Shown piece after piece: positions 59,601-64,000 of a stretch of DNA of 64,000 nt (its first letter is position 1; every line of letters begins with the position of its first letter). This DNA comes from Labyrinthula sp. Ha (taxonomy: Eukaryota; Sar; Bigyra; Labyrinthulida; Labyrinthulaceae), in the NCBI GenBank assembly GCA_015227615.1, contig JAALGZ010000008.1, forward strand, positions 1,116,001-1,180,000. Direction: 5' to 3'. A model generated the notes under the pieces. The model was not told the DNA's origin. It saw only the letters and a program-made list of their open reading frames with translations, and searched no databases. Made by a program: the position numbers and the translations under genes.

Positions 59601-61880
59601 TGTATGACCTCTCCCAAAATAGCCAGAGTGGATATTATTTAGACCCATTTTTTTTTAATAATTAAGCGTGGGTAAGGCTTGAGTTATTTACTTATTATAA
59701 TATTAATATGGTGACTTTTTATTTTATAGCATGAACTGAGAAACGTGAGGGAAAATTAACATAACATGCATTTTCCCCTTCAGCACATGTTTGATGCCTC
59801 CATAGAAGAAACTTTTCATTTTGATGTAGTAATCCAACTTATTGATTTAAAAAGTTAAAACTTACACAGAGTAAATTATCTTACCCAAAACTGCTAATCA
59901 TTCTAGTTCATGAATAAAAAATTGCCTTCCTGTATATCTGATTTCTTAGTTGGAATATTATAGTCTCAGTTTATAAAGATACTTCATAAATTTAAGGAAA
60001 CATCTGTTTCCGACAGCTTTTGGAGGGTATTTATTACTTTTATTATACTTAAAACATTGGTTTAGAACTTATGTCTTAATTGGAAACGAAAAGGATGACA
60101 AAAGACTCAATAAACTCTAGTAATTATTAGTCATGAAACATTCCAGTAAGATGCTGGAACATGCTTTGCAGACAATCACATTATATACAACAAGGAAAAT
60201 TATGAGTAAGAAAAAGTGAAACAGCACAATACATATTTTATTAATCTCAAGAAAACGATTTGATGAAGGAGTAGCAAAGTATACTAACCGGAGAGACATG
60301 TGATATTGTGTAGAATAGAGAGGTGGTTATTCTTTTTGGGGAATCAGTGTTGAGCACAAAACAGTTACACAAAGAACAAGATCAAATCAGAAAAAGATTC
60401 AAGAACCTCTTAAATGCTCAGAATTCTGGCGTTGTTATCAATATACTGCTCCATCAATGTAATTACTCAAGTTATCAATAAGCACTGAACCATAAGAAAC
60501 TCTTCACAATCTTAAAATCAATTTATCTCATCCACCAATTGATCAATTCATAGTAACCATTCAGCAAATATCTTCAATGAGAGACTGTACAGAAAGAACA
60601 GTTTCAACATGTTTGAGACTCTCTGCTTATTACCTCAGAAATTAAGACTATAATAATTCATTATGATCAGATATCTACACATATACAGTACATTTAATTG
60701 ACTTTGACGTATAAGATAAGCATTTGCGCATTCAAGCAAATTTGAAGTTATTGTTTTATTACTAAAACATTATTTACCACAACTTCATTCGAATGGGAAT
60801 AGTCATACTTTGTTACAATACATAGCAAACCAGCCATAATAATTCCCCATTACCTATATGAATAGTTTCAATAGATTTAAAGTTAGAGCTTAAGGTATTA
60901 CTGAATCACAAGATTACTTCCCACAACTTATATATTTCTTACAGTTAATCAAATTTGAATAAGGGATTAACAAGCTTCATACATGAAATAGTTATCAATA
61001 AGTTGAAAAATTTATCTTGTTATGCTATTCCATAATACTTTTTTTCTTCATGTCTTTGATTTCTTAATACTAGATAGTATAGATATGTATTTGGAATATT
61101 TATGATAAATTGAAAAGTGAAGTAATAAAGTTGCGTGTATTATTTAGATGCCTATGAATCACATTGTCTAAGTAAAGAAATACCCTTATTAATTTTTAGC
61201 GACCATTTTAGAAAACTATATAGTCGTTGAATCAAAGTTAGAATCAAATTCGACATACCTTTTTCTTCCTGGCACAGTGTATTTCTAACACTTAAATTCT
61301 CATAAAAAGTTCCAAAATTTAGCAAAATAGTAGACCCGATTTTTAGTATTCAAAAAAAAATTGAAACATATTCATAACAGTTCTGAATACTGCTATCTCA
61401 ACCCAGCCACGAAGAATATTTTCTTAGCAACCATTTAGCTTGACCAGATTCAGGGATTACCAAAGATGAAAAATATGATCCCTCTGCCAATAACACAATG
61501 ACTAATGAAAAAAAACATTTCTTAAACTAATAAGATCAATGAATGATTTTCAATTGAGCAACATTAAATCCAATTAATCCGCATCACTTCATGGGATTGC
61601 CCATTTAAAATAAAAAAAAATCTTTTTCACTTTGTGGAAAACTATAGATTTGTTCATTTAAGCAAGGTAGCAGGGTATTCATGCCACAACTCAATATAAC
61701 TCTACAACTAGTTCAACTACCGGGGCTCTAGTCAAACTTGTGGGTGTCCTATGCTGAAGTATGTATGATGGACGGAAATGTAAAAGTAATAGGTGAGATT
61801 TCAGCCTAGAAACCAACGTACGGCGAAAATGGGACATTGTTACATTCTGGAAACTTTGCTAAGTAACTATTTCTTTTTAT
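56700..61880. other. gene desert
   Basis: Five kilobases of AT-rich DNA without a supported gene. Short dinucleotide runs occur near 59410. Frames of 60-102 codons (59340-59648 and 60117-60299 minus) show no motif. Confidence 0.45.
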
Positions 61881-61899
61881 AAAGTCCCAAAAGAGATGG

Positions 61900-62420
61900 G
61901 GTAGAACTGCTTCAAGAGCATATAAAAGAAAACTCTTAATAAATTAAGATTTCTCTAATGTTTATAAAACTAGATTAATAGAAAAGCATCTTATTCAACG
62001 CCTAGTTACAAGTACAAAGGATCATTCCACAGCAAAAGCAATACTCCAAGTAAATAAATACCATCCTCAGTGAATTCATTTGGTCCATAAAGTCCAGTTC
62101 TCAAAGAATTTGAATTGCTAAGAAGCTACTGCAATCTACTATAACTGTGACAGGATGATGCACAGACCCAGAGAAATGCAATAAACAACTTGGCTTCAAG
62201 ACATGTGACTACAAGTTCGATCTCATAAATGACCCTTCCCTTCACCTTCGCACTGAACTTGCGGAACAGCATAAAAACATAGCAAGAATAAAATTTTCGT
62301 CTATACTACATCTCTAAAGCTCCCAAACCATTATTGGAACCGAGGAACACATAAAACCATTTCTTTGTATCCAATCAAGACACTGTAAGAGTGGCTGGAT
62401 TTTTGCCATCTTCCTTCATT
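61900..62420 (+). mobile_element. possible LINE 3' ORF remnant
   Basis: On the plus strand a stretch reads INTILSEFIWSIKSS and, after stops, TDPEKCNKQLGFKTCDYKFD with LHLRTELAEQHKNIARIKFS. The (K/S)-x-F-I-W-x-x-K block is common in the C-terminal part of LINE ORF2 proteins. The region is decayed and the call is weak. Confidence 0.3.
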
Positions 62421-62429
62421 GTATCTTGT

Positions 62430-64000
62430 TTCAACTAATGATATTAAAGTTTCCCTGTCAAATTGAACTTGTGATAATTCACCCCCGTAGCCTTATTAGG
62501 CATCAACTATACAGTCAGCCTACCAGTGACTTATGATCCAAACCTTGTGCCCCAGTCATTCCTAACAATTCAAGGTCTGTATCACTTCAGCTCTATGAAA
62601 AGTTTAATTATAGCACTAGATACAAAATTTTAGATTTTCCACGGAGAAATATTAAATTTTCCTACTATGTTAAAGGTCGAAATTATAGGTTAAAGTGCAG
62701 AAAATATACAGAGTGGTTAAACTTAATCTATACAAGAAGGAGGAGACTATAATTACCGGAGTAATTAGATTGGCAGGATCAAAGTTGCGGTAAGGTTTTT
62801 TAGCATTGAATTGAAAGTATATTTTCACAGCATACGGGTTTCCATGATGAGGCTTCATTACGAAATCTAAGATAAGATAAGATGGGAGAGTTGAACAGGA
62901 AACTACATTAAATCGCCTATTTAAAGAGGAAAAACCGCGAACATATAATTAGGTAGGTTCAGATTGTTTGGCTACCAATCCAAAAGTCAATTTTAACTAC
63001 GCTCTTCTCCTACTCACAAGATAGCTCTACAGTACTAATTCCAATTCTAAGTGTCATCACACATGGGCAGCCATTTCTAGCTATATGATTCTTATGATTC
63101 GCTTCCATCTTGACAACTAAAGCAACTCTACACTGGAGCTGAAGGTATCCTGCGATAATTATTATAGTGTCTCAATCGCGATAAACCTGTGCAATGTTAA
63201 CACATAAAACATGGTTTTGATAGAAAAGGCTATTGCATCTTCTTGAGAGCAATAGCTTATGATGTATATTAATTCCCACTCTACGCTCCTCTAAGTGAAA
63301 CCTGTACTTGGTAAAAGAAAACCTTAGAAAAAAATAATAACAATATAAAACAATGGCAGTGAAAAAGAACAATTTCTGGAATAAGATTTCTTTCTAAGGG
63401 AGGTAGTAACAAATACATGCTACAAATACAAAAAAACCAACACACCAACAGCATTTGTAATGCTAGATAATGTACCTCAATCTAAATAAGTTCAAATAAA
63501 GGCATTAATATCATTAATATATGGACAACCCTTTAATAGATCTGCTCACCAGAGACCCTGAATTCCAGTTTCGTATTTACGCTCTCATCTCATGCTGCGG
63601 TATGTGAGTTCAGCTGAAAGCCTAAAGGTTCCTTAATGAAGTGTTATTTCGGATCTTCTGAGGAGAAATAACTGACACTGTCATAGACACGCTCCCACCT
63701 GTTTCGGTTCTGTAGAAAAATTATATGACCTAGCAAAAATACAAACCAGTCGCAACTATACTTGTAACGAGTCTGTGAATAATCTTCAAATTCATCATGC
63801 GTCACATCATCTTGCTTTGTATAGATTCAGCATTGAAAGGTAATTTGGCTCTAATATGTGGAAACTAGTTTCGTGTTAACATCATTATTATTATTGGGAT
63901 GAGCAATTTTGCTAAGAAGTAAATATATCTGCTTACAAGTCATAAATCTCAAACTCTAATTTTAGATTTAGTTTTGCTGTTCAGTGAAAATTTGTTGGAG
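62430..64000. other. nothing firmly recognised; one coding-like scrap at the edge
   Basis: On the minus strand about 63830-63628 is open for some 65 codons (KQDDVTHDEFEDYSQTRYKY then SCDWFVFLLGHIIF and RWERVYDSVSYFSSEDPK) with mixed amino-acid use, unlike the desert. It may be an exon of a gene that continues past the window or a remnant. No family assigned. Confidence 0.3.

Noticed and set aside
1-64000. CRISPR arrays, operons, Shine-Dalgarno sites and telomere repeats
   Set aside because: None seen; the window is eukaryotic and no regularly spaced direct repeats or telomere-like arrays were found.

Overview
The window is nuclear DNA of a eukaryote, probably unicellular. It is AT-rich and has GT-AG introns, a Ty1/copia retrotransposon, LINE debris and eukaryotic protein families (ArfGAP/FYVE, NELF-A, LRR-Roc-COR, DnaJ/TPR/ankyrin, sterol-desaturase-type hydroxylase). 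Every intron that could be placed is only 26-32 nt long, which points to a lineage with miniaturised introns. TAA, TGA and TAG all act as stops, so the code looks standard. The species could not be named from the sequence.

Genes sit in compact islands. Island 1 (8.6-14.3 kb) holds a small conserved-looking protein, a DnaJ/ankyrin/TPR co-chaperone, an ArfGAP-FYVE protein and a NELF-A-like transcription pausing factor. Island 2 (25.7-28.3 kb) is one LRR-Roc-COR (Roco) GTPase gene with many tiny introns. Island 3 (34.4-37.1 kb) holds a membrane fatty-acid/sterol hydroxylase, a basic PH-like protein and an unknown protein with two ubiquitin-like-looking repeats. Three convergent gene pairs end about 20-75 bp apart.

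Island 4 (38.8-56.7 kb) is the most striking part. It is a tandem, same-strand family of six type II membrane proteins with a Cys-rich ectodomain that I do not recognise: four look intact and two are decayed. Two members share almost the same ectodomain but have unrelated cytoplasmic and membrane segments, which suggests exon shuffling or gene conversion. A LINE fragment and a young copia element (45.4-50.4 kb) have inserted into this array, as is common in subtelomeric or fast-evolving arrays.

The deserts (0-8.6, 14.3-25.6, 28.3-34.4 and 56.7-64 kb) have no intact gene that I can support. They carry fossils: a LINE (about 2.9-6.7 kb), a possible MULE transposase (15.5-15.9 kb), a broken Rpn6 (26S proteasome subunit) copy (29.0-30.3 kb), a heavily decayed Ty3/gypsy-like element (32.3-33.3 kb) and a possible LINE tail (61.9-62.4 kb). 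All functional calls come from motifs read by eye; no database search was run.
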